A stretch of 64,000 bases of DNA from CALBTQ01 sp036725605 (GTDB lineage Bacteria; Lernaellota; Lernaellaia; Lernaellales; Lernaellaceae), in the NCBI GenBank assembly GCA_036725605.1, contig DAIMDW010000029.1, positions 1-64,000 on the forward strand, read 5' to 3'. Positions 51,116 through 60,071 of the stretch are shown piece by piece. Each line of letters opens with the position of its first letter. Position 1 is the first letter of the stretch. Made by a program: the position numbers and the translations under genes. The notes under the pieces were generated by a model, which worked only from the letters and a program-made list of their open reading frames with translations, did not search any database and was not told the origin of the DNA.

Positions 51116-52687
51116 ATGCACTGGCAAAAATGGGTGATCCTGATCGGCTGCCTGGCCCTCGTTTCCGTTTTCTTCCTCGCCTGCGAGGAGGAAGAGGAAG
51201 ACGAGCCCACCGTTCAGGAGTGGATCCAGCGCGGCAAGGAATTGCTTGGCGAAAATAACGGCACCGGCGCCTACCTCGCCTTCCAGGAGGCGTTGGAACT
51301 GCAAAGCGGCAACCTGGAAGCCAAGTACGGCGTGGTGCTCGCCGACGTGCTGCAGTTCTCCGACACGCTCGACCTCGTACTGACCATGTTCGAGCCGGCG
51401 ACCGAGGATATTCCCGCCAACGAACTAACCGCCGTGTGCGACAAGCTCAACGAGTGCGGCGTGCTCGATCCCGCCAACGCTCCGTACGACCAGTGCCTCG
51501 CCTCGGGCGCTTTCGGCCTGGAAGAAGCGACGCGCGACTGCGTGATCGCCGCGCCCGATTGCGACGTGATGATGGAGCGCTGCGACATCATCTATTTCCC
51601 GCCGTCCCAGGAACTGTGCGCGGCGGCCTGCGCAAAATTCAAAGACTGCGGCATGCTCGGCGGCACGCGCTGGACCGTCGACGATTGCATCGCCGCCTGC
51701 CCGCAAATCTACGTCACCGGCGAGTTGGAGTGCTTCCGCACCTTCGACGATTGCGCCTACGCGCGCGAAACCTGTTTCCCCTTCTACGGCGAAACGATCC
51801 AGACGCTGCTGGGCGATTTCTGGTCGGAAGTCAGCATCGAGATGGGCAACAACATCACCGAACTGCTGGCGCGCGAGGACGACTTTCACTTCGCGATCGA
51901 GAAATTCCAGTTCACGTTTTTCGACCTTTTCTTCCGCCCCGATCTGGCGGGCGTGCACGACGCGGCCGACGTGTATTTCTTTGCCTCGATTTACGCGGGC
52001 ATGGAGTCGCTGTTCAACCTGCTGCTCGGGTTGGACGTGAACTTCAACATGCTGCTGCTGGAAAACATCGACTGGCCGTGGGCGGCCGACATCGACCTGG
52101 CCAACTTCTCGATGGAAGACGTGCTGCTCATTTTGCAGAACATCGACGACGTTGCCGCCCTGCTTGAGCTGATGCTCAACGATCCGGTGTATCCGACCTT
52201 CCTCACCTTGCGGGAAGAGGACGGCGTCGACCGGATCAACAATTCCGGCGAATACCTCGGCTGGGTGTTCGGCAATCTCGTCGAGATGGTCGAGCGCGTC
52301 GCCGAGGAAACCGAGGATCAGACCGACGATCCGATCCGCTACATCGACGGCAACGGCAGCGGGGTGTGGGACGCCAACGAACTGTTCGTCATCCCCGGCG
52401 TCGTGGAAATGGACTACGACCTGACCTGGGCCGTGCACGATATTCTGCTGGCGCTCAAGGTCGATTTCGTCGACGGGTATCCGTTCCACTTCGATACGCT
52501 CGAGCCGCTGTTCGCCTATTACAACCTCGATTTCATCAACGTGCTGCTCGAATTGCTCGACCTGCAAGGCGTGGAAAGCATCGAGCTGGGCGAATGGTTC
52601 CGCCATCCCGACCCGGCCGGTTTGCGCCCCGCGCTTTTCGACCTGCTTGAGCTTATCGAGCAGTACAACGACATGACCGACCTCTGA
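51116..52687 (+). CDS. Lipoprotein with acidic N-terminus and Cys-rich region, unknown function
   Basis: A 523-residue lipoprotein. The ATG at 51116 has GGAGG 6 bases upstream, and the signal ends VFFLAC followed by EEEEEDEP. Residues about 30-75 read like a TPR-type helical pair (QEWIQRGKELLGENNGTGAYLAFQEALEL). Residues about 110-225 hold about a dozen Cys in regular pairs (CDKLNECGV, DCVIAAPDCDVMMERCD, CAAACAKFKDCGM), suggesting disulfides. The rest is helical and acidic with one EF-hand-like loop (DGNGSGVWDANE). No known family. It is 14 bases upstream of the ceramidase-like gene. Confidence 0.7.
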   Translation: MHWQKWVILIGCLALVSVFFLACEEEEEDEPTVQEWIQRGKELLGENNGTGAYLAFQEALELQSGNLEAKYGVVLADVLQFSDTLDLVLTMFEPATEDIPANELTAVCDKLNECGVLDPANAPYDQCLASGAFGLEEATRDCVIAAPDCDVMMERCDIIYFPPSQELCAAACAKFKDCGMLGGTRWTVDDCIAACPQIYVTGELECFRTFDDCAYARETCFPFYGETIQTLLGDFWSEVSIEMGNNITELLAREDDFHFAIEKFQFTFFDLFFRPDLAGVHDAADVYFFASIYAGMESLFNLLLGLDVNFNMLLLENIDWPWAADIDLANFSMEDVLLILQNIDDVAALLELMLNDPVYPTFLTLREEDGVDRINNSGEYLGWVFGNLVEMVERVAEETEDQTDDPIRYIDGNGSGVWDANELFVIPGVVEMDYDLTWAVHDILLALKVDFVDGYPFHFDTLEPLFAYYNLDFINVLLELLDLQGVESIELGEWFRHPDPAGLRPALFDLLELIEQYNDMTDL

Positions 52688-52701
52688 ACGGAGAGGAACG
52701 C

Positions 52702-54081
52702 ATGAAAACTCGCTTGTTGCCGCTGTGCTTGTTGCTGGTCCTGTTCGCTACGCTGACCGCCTGCTCCTACGACATGGAAATTCGCGGCGTCAAAATGCAG
52801 CCCTATGAGCCCGCGCCGATTCCACCCCTGTTCGACGAGGCGATGGCCACGACGCGCAACGACGGCGTGCTGCTGGCCGGCGCGCAACTGCTGGACATCA
52901 CTCCCTACGACCGCAAGGCGTGGATGGCCGGATTCGGTCCGGGCCGCAAAAGCCGCGGCGTGCTCGACCCGGTGTACGCGCACATTCTCTACCTCGACGA
53001 CGGCCGCAACGCGACGGTGCTCATCGTCATGGACATCGTCGGCATCATGAATCCCGACGTGAACCGCCTGCGCTCGCTGATCACCGCGAAGTACCCGCAT
53101 CACATTCAGGTGATCGCCACGCACAACCACCAGGGCCCCGACACCATCGGCTACTGGGGGCCGGGCCTGCTGATTCCGGTCGATCGCGGCGTGGATCAGG
53201 ATTGGTTCGACAAGACGATGCAGGCGATCGCGCTGAGCGTCAACGACGCGATTCGCACCGCGCAGCCGGCGCGTCTGGCCTTCGGCGACGCCACGGTCGA
53301 TCCGCAGTGGTCCACCAATTTGTGGTTCGACCACGGCCAGGGCCCCAAGGACGATCAAATGGGCGTGCTGCGCGTCGAGACGCTCGACGGCCAGGCGCTG
53401 GCCACGGTGATCAACTGGGCCTGCCACGCCGAAAGCCTGCTGGAGAACAACAAACTCAGCGCCGATTTCCCCGGCAAATTTTACAAGCACTGCGCAGCCA
53501 AAGGCGGCGGCGTGGGCATCTTCCTGGCCAACGCCTCGGGCGGCATGGTCACCGCCTACCCCTGCCGCTGGGAGCAGCGCAAACACTACGACATCCAAAA
53601 GCGCATCGCCTGGGCCGACAAACTCGGCGAGTATCTATACGATACCGCCGCGGCCGGTGTGCGCGACGCCAAGCGCGTGAACGGAGCGAAAATCAGACTG
53701 CGGCATTCGTCGCTGGCCGTGCCGATGGACAATGCGTTGTTCCGCGTCGCGGCCGACAACGGCATCATCCATATCGACGATCGCAGCCAGGATCAGAAAC
53801 ATTTCCACACCGAGCTCAACGTGCTCGACCTGGGTCCGTGCACTTTCGCCTTCGTGCCGGGCGAGCCGTTCCCGAGCATCGGTAAAATTCTGAAAGACGC
53901 GATGCCCTGGTCCAAACCGCCGTTCGTGGTCACGCTGGCCAACGACGAACTGGCCTATATGATGACCGCGGCGGAATGGAACGACAGCCATTACAAGTAC
54001 GAACGCTCCATGAGTTGCGGCCGCGAAGCGGGACCGCTGGTCACCGAGGCGCTGCTGGCGCTGATCAAGAAAGGGCGCTAA
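52702..54081 (+). CDS. Neutral/alkaline ceramidase-like lipoprotein
   Basis: A 459-residue lipoprotein (signal ending TLTAC, Ser at +2) resembling the N-terminal domain of neutral non-lysosomal ceramidases. It shows GAQLLDITP near the start and the zinc-site ATHNHQGPD (the family has a similar His-x-His-x-Gly-Pro), GVLRVETLDG and NWACHAESLL, with AFVPGEPF near the end. The full family is about 650-700 residues with a C-terminal beta-sandwich that is missing here. It may cleave N-acyl bonds of sphingolipids or other lipids, but the truncated form may do something else. A GTG-started barrel gene follows with no gap. Confidence 0.75.
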   Translation: MKTRLLPLCLLLVLFATLTACSYDMEIRGVKMQPYEPAPIPPLFDEAMATTRNDGVLLAGAQLLDITPYDRKAWMAGFGPGRKSRGVLDPVYAHILYLDDGRNATVLIVMDIVGIMNPDVNRLRSLITAKYPHHIQVIATHNHQGPDTIGYWGPGLLIPVDRGVDQDWFDKTMQAIALSVNDAIRTAQPARLAFGDATVDPQWSTNLWFDHGQGPKDDQMGVLRVETLDGQALATVINWACHAESLLENNKLSADFPGKFYKHCAAKGGGVGIFLANASGGMVTAYPCRWEQRKHYDIQKRIAWADKLGEYLYDTAAAGVRDAKRVNGAKIRLRHSSLAVPMDNALFRVAADNGIIHIDDRSQDQKHFHTELNVLDLGPCTFAFVPGEPFPSIGKILKDAMPWSKPPFVVTLANDELAYMMTAAEWNDSHYKYERSMSCGREAGPLVTEALLALIKKGR

Positions 54082-55383
54082 GTGAATCGCTGCACACGTT
54101 ATTGCCTCGCCTTGTTCGTGCTCGCTTGCCTGCTGACCGCGTCGGTCGCGGCTTTCGCCCAGGAAGAGCAGACGCAGCCGCCGGCCGATCCGATTCCCGG
54201 TCGCGTTTTCCTGGATTTCTTCGACGATTCGCTGCAGACGACCAAGCAGATCGCTGCCACGAACGATCCGCTGTTGTGGGGCACGCTGCCCACGCGCCTG
54301 CCGCGCGGCACGGCGATGGCCCAGGCCATCTACCGCCACCGACGCATCGACTCGCATTACCAGGAAGACGGCGACATCGAAGACAAGTGGGTCCAGATCG
54401 AATATCCCGATCCCTACGAGGACGGCGAGCGCCTGTTCAAACTGGACGTCGAATTTCAGGGCAAGATCCAGAATCTCGATTTGCTGTTCGCCTACGGCCT
54501 GTCCGATGACTGGATGCTCTACACGATCTTCCCGCTGCAACGCGAGGAGACCTGGTTGCACGTCGCCTTCCGCCCCGGCACCATCTCGGCCCTGGGCGTG
54601 CGCACCGCCGACGATCTCTACCGTCTGATGGAAAAACTCGGTCAGCCGCGGCCGGTCACCCGCTGGCGCTCCAAAGCGTGGCAGATGGGCGACATGTCCG
54701 GCGGGCTGTCGTGGCAGTATTTTCATAATCCGCTCGCGCGCCTGTCGCTGACCGGCGAGGCGATCTTCCCCACCGGCCGGCTCGCCGACGCCAACCGCGC
54801 GTTGATCTACGGTCTGGGCCCGCAAATCGACTCGGGCGGCGGCAGCTTCGCGCTGGCGATCAACCATCGCGCCGAAGTGAGCATGCCCGGCTACGAATGG
54901 CTCAACCTGCATCTGGACGGGCGTTACCGCTACAGCTTCCCCGGCAAACGCCGCGTGCCGCAGTTCCTGCCGCCGACCGCCGACACGATGCAGGAGTGGG
55001 AACAGTTCGGCCTCGACGAGGCGTTTTTCCCGGGCGAGCTCAACGACGATTTCTACACCGTCACGCCCGGCTCGCAAGTCGATGCGCTGGGCGGCGTGGG
55101 CTTCGTGTTTCACTACTTCGCCGTCGGCCTGGGCTATCGTTTTTCCTGGAAGCAGGAGCCGGAGCTGGACGCCGAACAGACCATGCTCGATCTGCTCGAC
55201 AACACCAACGCCTATCAAGAGGAGATCACGCACGGGCTGGCCCTGGAGATCGGCGCGCCGTTGCACGACATTTACGTGCCCGGCGTGCTGAGCCTGGGCT
55301 ACGTGCATCCGACCGGCGGGAAAAACGCGCTGGTGGTCGAAGACCACTTCACGCTGCAATTGCAGATGCTCGCGCCGTTCTGA
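54082..55383 (+). CDS. Predicted outer-membrane beta-barrel protein
   Basis: A 433-residue exported protein. The GTG start at 54082 comes directly after the ceramidase-like stop (TAAGTG), showing tight coupling. The signal peptide ends ASVAAFA before QEEQTQPP. The mature protein has alternating aromatic beta-strands and ends LQLQMLAPF, a C-terminal Phe typical of barrels inserted by BamA. I see no known porin motif. Its place after a lipid amidase suggests uptake of lipid products. The stop directly abuts the opposite GNAT gene (TGATCA). Confidence 0.7.
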   Translation: MNRCTRYCLALFVLACLLTASVAAFAQEEQTQPPADPIPGRVFLDFFDDSLQTTKQIAATNDPLLWGTLPTRLPRGTAMAQAIYRHRRIDSHYQEDGDIEDKWVQIEYPDPYEDGERLFKLDVEFQGKIQNLDLLFAYGLSDDWMLYTIFPLQREETWLHVAFRPGTISALGVRTADDLYRLMEKLGQPRPVTRWRSKAWQMGDMSGGLSWQYFHNPLARLSLTGEAIFPTGRLADANRALIYGLGPQIDSGGGSFALAINHRAEVSMPGYEWLNLHLDGRYRYSFPGKRRVPQFLPPTADTMQEWEQFGLDEAFFPGELNDDFYTVTPGSQVDALGGVGFVFHYFAVGLGYRFSWKQEPELDAEQTMLDLLDNTNAYQEEITHGLALEIGAPLHDIYVPGVLSLGYVHPTGGKNALVVEDHFTLQLQMLAPF

Positions 55384-56010
55384 TCAGACGGGGAACTTTT
55401 CCAACCGCACGTTTTCTTCCAACGCGAGCAGCGCATCGCGACGCTGCCGGTATTCGTCGTCGAGCAAACCGTAGGCGTGATGGTCGACCCACCGCCCTTC
55501 CAACTGCAGGTCGTGGCGCAACGTGCCTTCGCGAACGAAGCCGAGACGCTCGATGACCGTCTGCGAAGCGAGGTTGGTCACCGCGTGCCGCACAAACACC
55601 CGATGCAACCGCAGGTCCTCGAAGGCCAGGCGCAGCAGCCGCGCCCCGACCGCCGTGGCGATGCCCCGCCCGCTCGCCTTGCTCCATACCCAATAGCCCA
55701 ATTCCGCCGCGCGCGTGTGCGGCGCCATGTGGTGCAGCCCGACCGTGCCCAGGTGGCGGTCGTCGCCGGGCAGCGTTATCACGTAAGCACAATCGGTGCC
55801 CTCGACCGCCGCGCGGGCCATGCGCTGAAAAAAATCGTCCATGTTGCGCGTACGCCGCGTTTCCTCGGCCCAGAACATATACTTTTTCACGTCGTCGAAG
55901 CTATCCTCGAAAGCGCGCCACATCGGCTCACGATGACTTTCCTCCAACAAACGCAACAGCAGCGGGCCGCAACTCAATTCGCGCGGGAATTTCTCCACGA
56001 TCATGCTCAT
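55384..56010 (-). CDS. GNAT family N-acetyltransferase (RimJ/RimL-like)
   Basis: A 208-residue cytoplasmic acetyltransferase. Typical RimL features: LLLRLLEESHREPMWRAF at the start, LGTVGLHHMAPHTRAAELGYWV, then GRGIATAVGARLLRLAF (acetyl-CoA binding) and NLASQTVIERLGFVREGTLR. It acetylates N-termini of proteins or small amines; the substrate is unknown. The ATG at 56010 has GAGAGG about 10 bases upstream. It is 14 bases from the MFS gene and co-transcribed with it. Confidence 0.9.
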   Translation of the reverse strand: MSMIVEKFPRELSCGPLLLRLLEESHREPMWRAFEDSFDDVKKYMFWAEETRRTRNMDDFFQRMARAAVEGTDCAYVITLPGDDRHLGTVGLHHMAPHTRAAELGYWVWSKASGRGIATAVGARLLRLAFEDLRLHRVFVRHAVTNLASQTVIERLGFVREGTLRHDLQLEGRWVDHHAYGLLDDEYRQRRDALLALEENVRLEKFPV

Positions 56011-56024
56011 CGTCGAATCCTCTC

Positions 56025-57260
56025 TCAGTTCCTGGCCGCCAGCCGCCACGAATACAACGTGCCCAGCACCGCCGAGGTCAGGCCCAGCACGCCGATCGGC
56101 CAGAAGCCGAACATGTCGACCGTCAAACCCAGCAGCGGCGCGGCGACCATCGTGAACGCCGATTGCGCCTGCGATTCGACGGACAAAACCGTCGCCTGCC
56201 GTTCGGGCGGCGTCACCGTGTCGAAGCGGCTCATCAGAATCGGCCGCCAGATGTTCTGCAAAATTTCCAGGGCCACGAAGGCGATGATCGCCACCGTGTA
56301 CCACTTCATGATCAGCAATCCCAGCAGCACGGCGTAAGTCACCACGTACATTTCCCAGGAGCGGCGCGCGCCGGCCTGATCCGACCCGGCCCAATCCTGC
56401 ACCCGGTGCGCCTGCCGCGACGCGATGGTCGAAGCGACGTGAATCGCCAGGTACGCGGCGGAAATCAAAATCGCGGTGCGCTTCTCGCCGGCCAGCCCGA
56501 CGAACAACGGCAGCGCCAGCGCCGCCTGCTTGAGCATCGGCTGCAGGTAATCCTTCACCGTGTCGTGCAGGCCCTCGAAGCCCATCGATTCGACGAACAA
56601 GCCGCGCAGCCCCTTGGTCGTCACCGCCAGCTTGATCGACGCGCCCAGTTCGCGAAACACGCGGCCCAACGTCAGCCGGTCGCCCTTGCTGACGATCTCT
56701 TCGTCCAGCGAACGCGGATAGGTCGCCAGGTTGATCAGCCCGAGAATGTAGGGCGGCAGGCACAGCCAGAAGATGTACGAGTAGCTGCCCGAAATGAACA
56801 CCAGCGCGCCGGCGATGACCACCGATACCGCCGAGCCGGCCTTCGACCACGAACGCGTGTAGCCGTACACCTTCGTCTTTTCCGCGATGCGCCCCTGGTC
56901 GCGCAGCCAGGTGAAAATCATCGCCTTGTGCGTGCCGGTGCGGAACGCCTCGCCGATCGCGAAAAAAAACATCGCGAAAAACAGCATCCAATACGACGGG
57001 GCCAGCGCGAAAATGACGAAACTGACGATGTACGACGACCACCCCAGCACCATCGACCGCCGCCGCCCCCACAGATCGGCGATCACGCCGGTGGGGATTT
57101 CCATCAGGTTGACGCACACCGAGCGAAAACCGATCAGCACGCCGATCAAGGTAAAGGCCAGCGGCTGATGATGCAGCTTGTCGAGCAGAAACAGTATGAG
57201 GAACGGTTCGAAGTAGCGCTGGTTTTTCAGAAAACCGTATAGGGAAAAGCGAGCGAGCAT
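56025..57260 (-). CDS. MFS transporter
   Basis: A 411-residue inner-membrane transporter with about twelve hydrophobic segments. The loop motif between helices 2 and 3 is seen as GVIADLWGRRRSMVLG. The ATG at 57260 has GGGAG upstream; an earlier start would add 32 residues of Arg-rich sequence. Substrate unknown, drug or metabolite efflux possible. It is followed by the GNAT gene in the same transcription unit. Confidence 0.9.
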   Translation of the reverse strand: MLARFSLYGFLKNQRYFEPFLILFLLDKLHHQPLAFTLIGVLIGFRSVCVNLMEIPTGVIADLWGRRRSMVLGWSSYIVSFVIFALAPSYWMLFFAMFFFAIGEAFRTGTHKAMIFTWLRDQGRIAEKTKVYGYTRSWSKAGSAVSVVIAGALVFISGSYSYIFWLCLPPYILGLINLATYPRSLDEEIVSKGDRLTLGRVFRELGASIKLAVTTKGLRGLFVESMGFEGLHDTVKDYLQPMLKQAALALPLFVGLAGEKRTAILISAAYLAIHVASTIASRQAHRVQDWAGSDQAGARRSWEMYVVTYAVLLGLLIMKWYTVAIIAFVALEILQNIWRPILMSRFDTVTPPERQATVLSVESQAQSAFTMVAAPLLGLTVDMFGFWPIGVLGLTSAVLGTLYSWRLAARN

Positions 57261-57301
57261 GGTGATGAACTCCCGATTGTGCAAACGCCGGCGGACGCTC
57301 G

Positions 57302-57802
57302 ATGAATTTCTGGTATAATCCGCCCGAAAACGATGAACCCGGAAACGATGAACCAAAACGCATGATCGGTCAACTTGCCGCGATCCTTATTTTTAAATTC
57401 GGCGTGCGTCTGCCGCGCGTGCTGGGCATGCTGCCGGCGCGCTATTACATCAGCGAGGCGGTCCGCTGCCTGCGCCGCGACGACCTCGACGGCGCGATGA
57501 TGTGTTACCGCACGGCCCGGGCCAAGGCGCCGCACGTCGAAGAGGCCAAGGTGCTGCACGAGGTGCTTACCCTCGAAATGCGCCACCGCCGCCAGGCGCT
57601 GACCAAACGCCGCGAGGTGCTCCAGCGCACGTTAAGCGCCGCCAGGCAAGACGAAGACCGCCTCGGCGCGCACCTGACCAACAACTTTTGCGCCGACGAA
57701 CTGGCCGCGACCGAACGCGCGCTGACGATCATCGAAGCCTTTGCGGGCGAATTGGCCGGCGAGATTCCGCCGGAGCTAAAAGAAGGGCGCGCGGTCAACT
57801 AG
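57302..57802 (+). CDS. Small hypothetical helical protein
   Basis: A 166-residue protein with a possible N-terminal membrane segment (GQLAAILIFKFGVRLPRVLGML) and a helical rest with a TPR-like unit (YYISEAVRCLRRDDLDGAMMCYRTARAKAPHVEEA). A later in-frame ATG at 57362 would drop 20 residues, including a short direct repeat encoding NDEPGNDEP; neither start has a good ribosome site. It shares its stop with the opposite flippase (CTAG). Confidence 0.6.
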   Translation: MNFWYNPPENDEPGNDEPKRMIGQLAAILIFKFGVRLPRVLGMLPARYYISEAVRCLRRDDLDGAMMCYRTARAKAPHVEEAKVLHEVLTLEMRHRRQALTKRREVLQRTLSAARQDEDRLGAHLTNNFCADELAATERALTIIEAFAGELAGEIPPELKEGRAVN

Positions 57803-59337
57803 TCGCGCGGCGTCATCCACTTCAACCAGATCTTTTTCCCCGGCAGCGGCAAGGTGTCGATCAACTCGACGTACTCGCGGCGGAAGGGCCGCAGCACAAT
57901 CAGCAACAAAGCGAACACCACGCCGCCCGCGACGATCAACACCGGCAGGCGCAGCAGATCGTGCCAGGCAATGAGGTTCCCCAGCCACCACACGACCGCG
58001 CCCATAACCAGGCTCGCCGCCAACACCTTCGCCAGAAACGCGACCGGGTAATCCGGATGCAGCGCGCGATGCACGATCGTCCATTCGTACACGATGCCCG
58101 CAACGACCGCGATCGTCGTGGCGATCGCCGCGCCGGTCGCGCCCCACAGCGGGATGAACGCGAGGTCGAGCGCGAGGTTGATCGCGCCGAACAACAGGCG
58201 CGCCTTGACCAGCGCCTTCTCCTTGTTCAGCGCCTGCAAAAAGTTCGCGGTGATCCCGCCCATCTTGGAAACGCCGAGTCCGAAAAAGAGAATGAGCATC
58301 GGCACGATCGCGCCCTCGCCCGTCTCGCCGTACATCAGGCGCAGCAGGTCGCCGCCCAGCAGCAGGCCGCCGATAAGGATCGGGAAGATGAACAGGTACA
58401 TGTACTCCATGAACACGGCGAAGACGCGTTTGAGCTTCGCCTCGTCGCCGCTCGCGGCCACCTCGCTGACAAAGGCCAGGGTAAAGCCTTCGCTGAACGC
58501 GGCGGAGAAAAACGACACGGCGAAAAACGCGAAGTTGTAACCGATCACGTACCAGGTGACCTGCACCAACTCGTCGCGCAACGCGCCCAGCAGCAGCACG
58601 TCCATGCCCTTTTCGAACACAAAGTGCAGCACGCCGTACAGGTACAGCAATCCCGAAAACTGAAACAACCGCCGCACGGTTACCGGCGAACCGGTAAATG
58701 TGTTTTCCACCGTCGGCATCGCCGCCGTGCGCAGGCGCCGCCCGAAAAACACGAGCGTCGCGCCGTACAGCGCAATCTGGCAGATCATCACGCCCAGCAC
58801 GCCGCCGCCCGCGAGAATCGTCAGCGCCGCCGCGACCAGGTAGATCGTCGTCAGCGCCACCTGCAGCAGGTTGATGAATCGCTGTTCGTAACGCGCCACC
58901 AACACGCGCGACAGCAGATTCTGCAGACCCAGGCCGATGACCATCAGCCCGACCACCCGCACCAGCACCGCCTGCTCAGGGGCGTGCAAAATCAATCGGG
59001 CGATCGGCTCGGCCGCGAGGTACAGAACCGCCGCCACGGCCAGCGAGACGATCAGCCGGATCGCCCCCGCCTGTCCGACCAGCCGCCGCTCGGCCGCCGG
59101 CCCGCCGCGCGCCACCGCCTCGGGCAAAAAACGCAGCAGCGTGTTTTCCAATCCGAGCGAAGCGAAGAGCACGACCATCGCGTTGAGGTTGAGCAACCCG
59201 GCCAGCGCGCCGTACTGCTCGCCGCCCAACAGGCGCACCAGCACGATCGATTCGGCGTACTTCACCACCATCAGGGCCACTTTGCCCACGAGGTTCCAGT
59301 ACATGGCGCCGGCGGCGCGCTCGCCCAAACGAGCCAC
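57799..59337 (-). CDS. Oligosaccharide flippase family (Wzx/MOP-type) membrane protein
   Basis: A 512-residue inner-membrane protein with about 13-14 hydrophobic segments. The N-terminus (NLVGKVALMVVKYAESIVLVRLLGGEQYGALAGLLN) and the pattern FASLGLENTLLRFLPEA match polysaccharide flippases of the MOP superfamily. It moves lipid-linked glycans across the inner membrane. No Wzy or glycosyltransferase cluster is adjacent. Its stop overlaps the opposite gene's stop (57799-57802). Confidence 0.9.
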   Translation of the reverse strand: MARLGERAAGAMYWNLVGKVALMVVKYAESIVLVRLLGGEQYGALAGLLNLNAMVVLFASLGLENTLLRFLPEAVARGGPAAERRLVGQAGAIRLIVSLAVAAVLYLAAEPIARLILHAPEQAVLVRVVGLMVIGLGLQNLLSRVLVARYEQRFINLLQVALTTIYLVAAALTILAGGGVLGVMICQIALYGATLVFFGRRLRTAAMPTVENTFTGSPVTVRRLFQFSGLLYLYGVLHFVFEKGMDVLLLGALRDELVQVTWYVIGYNFAFFAVSFFSAAFSEGFTLAFVSEVAASGDEAKLKRVFAVFMEYMYLFIFPILIGGLLLGGDLLRLMYGETGEGAIVPMLILFFGLGVSKMGGITANFLQALNKEKALVKARLLFGAINLALDLAFIPLWGATGAAIATTIAVVAGIVYEWTIVHRALHPDYPVAFLAKVLAASLVMGAVVWWLGNLIAWHDLLRLPVLIVAGGVVFALLLIVLRPFRREYVELIDTLPLPGKKIWLKWMTPRD

Positions 59338-59456
59338 AATCGCTCCTTCGCTCGGTGAAAGTCGGGTGTCAGTCTACAGCTTTTTCACGGCGGGAAAAAA
59401 GGGGAAAAGCGCCCGGCAGCGCACCGGTCGCCTGGATCTTCATTCGTGTCGGACGA

Positions 59457-59870
59457 TTACGCGCCGGTGTCTCCGGACGCTCCTTTCCAGAAGTCGACCT
59501 CGACCATCGCCTGCATGCCCTTGTAGGTCGCCACGATCACCGCGTAGCCGTTCACGTCGCCCGGCGTCAGCGAAGTCGCCGCGTAGCCGTCGATGTCCGT
59601 GGTCAGTTCCGCGGCCCCCAGGGTGCCCATGGTCGAACTCATCAGCACGGCCGCGCCCTCGACGCCGCCGCCGTCCGGCCCGATCACCGAAATCATCAGC
59701 GTAATCGTGCCCCCGGCCGTGATGTTGATGTTGTCCGGCGAAGCCACCACGGTCAACGAATAGCCGTTATCGTTGGTCGCCGCGTCCATGTCCGTGGTCA
59801 TGAATTCGTCACCGCAGCCGGCAACCATCATCAGGGCGGCCAGCACGCCCAAAATCCACAGCGTACGCAT
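59457..59870 (-). CDS. Small lipoprotein with Ig-like (invasin-type) domain
   Basis: A 137-residue lipoprotein with a classic lipobox (MMVAGC, Gly at +2). The mature part is one beta-sandwich of the bacterial Ig-like type (VVASPDNINITAGGTITLMISV ... DGYAATSLTPGDVNGYAVIVATY). It is short, with no catalytic site, and likely a surface or structural protein. It stands alone between two minus-strand genes. Confidence 0.75.
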   Translation of the reverse strand: MRTLWILGVLAALMMVAGCGDEFMTTDMDAATNDNGYSLTVVASPDNINITAGGTITLMISVIGPDGGGVEGAAVLMSSTMGTLGAAELTTDIDGYAATSLTPGDVNGYAVIVATYKGMQAMVEVDFWKGASGDTGA

Positions 59871-60071
59871 GGGATCCTCCCAAAAAGAGCAATACGGCCT
59901 CGAATATGAGCAAAGGGGATGCCAACCACGACCTCAGCCGGCTAGCAACGGTTTATCTACTTGAAATACAACGGTATTTTTGAAACTCATCCGTTGTTCG
60001 CCACGATCATGGGGCGCAAAAAAGGCGGCAAATCATGCCCGGTCGGGGGCAAGATCGGCCGCCCGGTGAGG
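59871..60071. other. Intergenic region, 200 bases
   Basis: It holds the promoter area of the Ig-like lipoprotein and a terminator for the cytochrome gene at 60018-60063; nothing else is seen. Confidence 0.5.
60018..60063 (-). terminator. Probable Rho-independent terminator
   Basis: On the minus strand GGCGGC (60063-60058) pairs with GCCGCC (60029-60024) enclosing an inner GCCC/GGGC stem, followed by six T (60023-60018). Confidence 0.55.

Noticed and set aside
55384..57363. 659-codon minus-strand ORF joining the GNAT gene with upstream sequence
   Set aside because: The first 450 codons are an out-of-frame reading of the MFS gene. The GNAT protein starts at 56010 with its own ribosome site.
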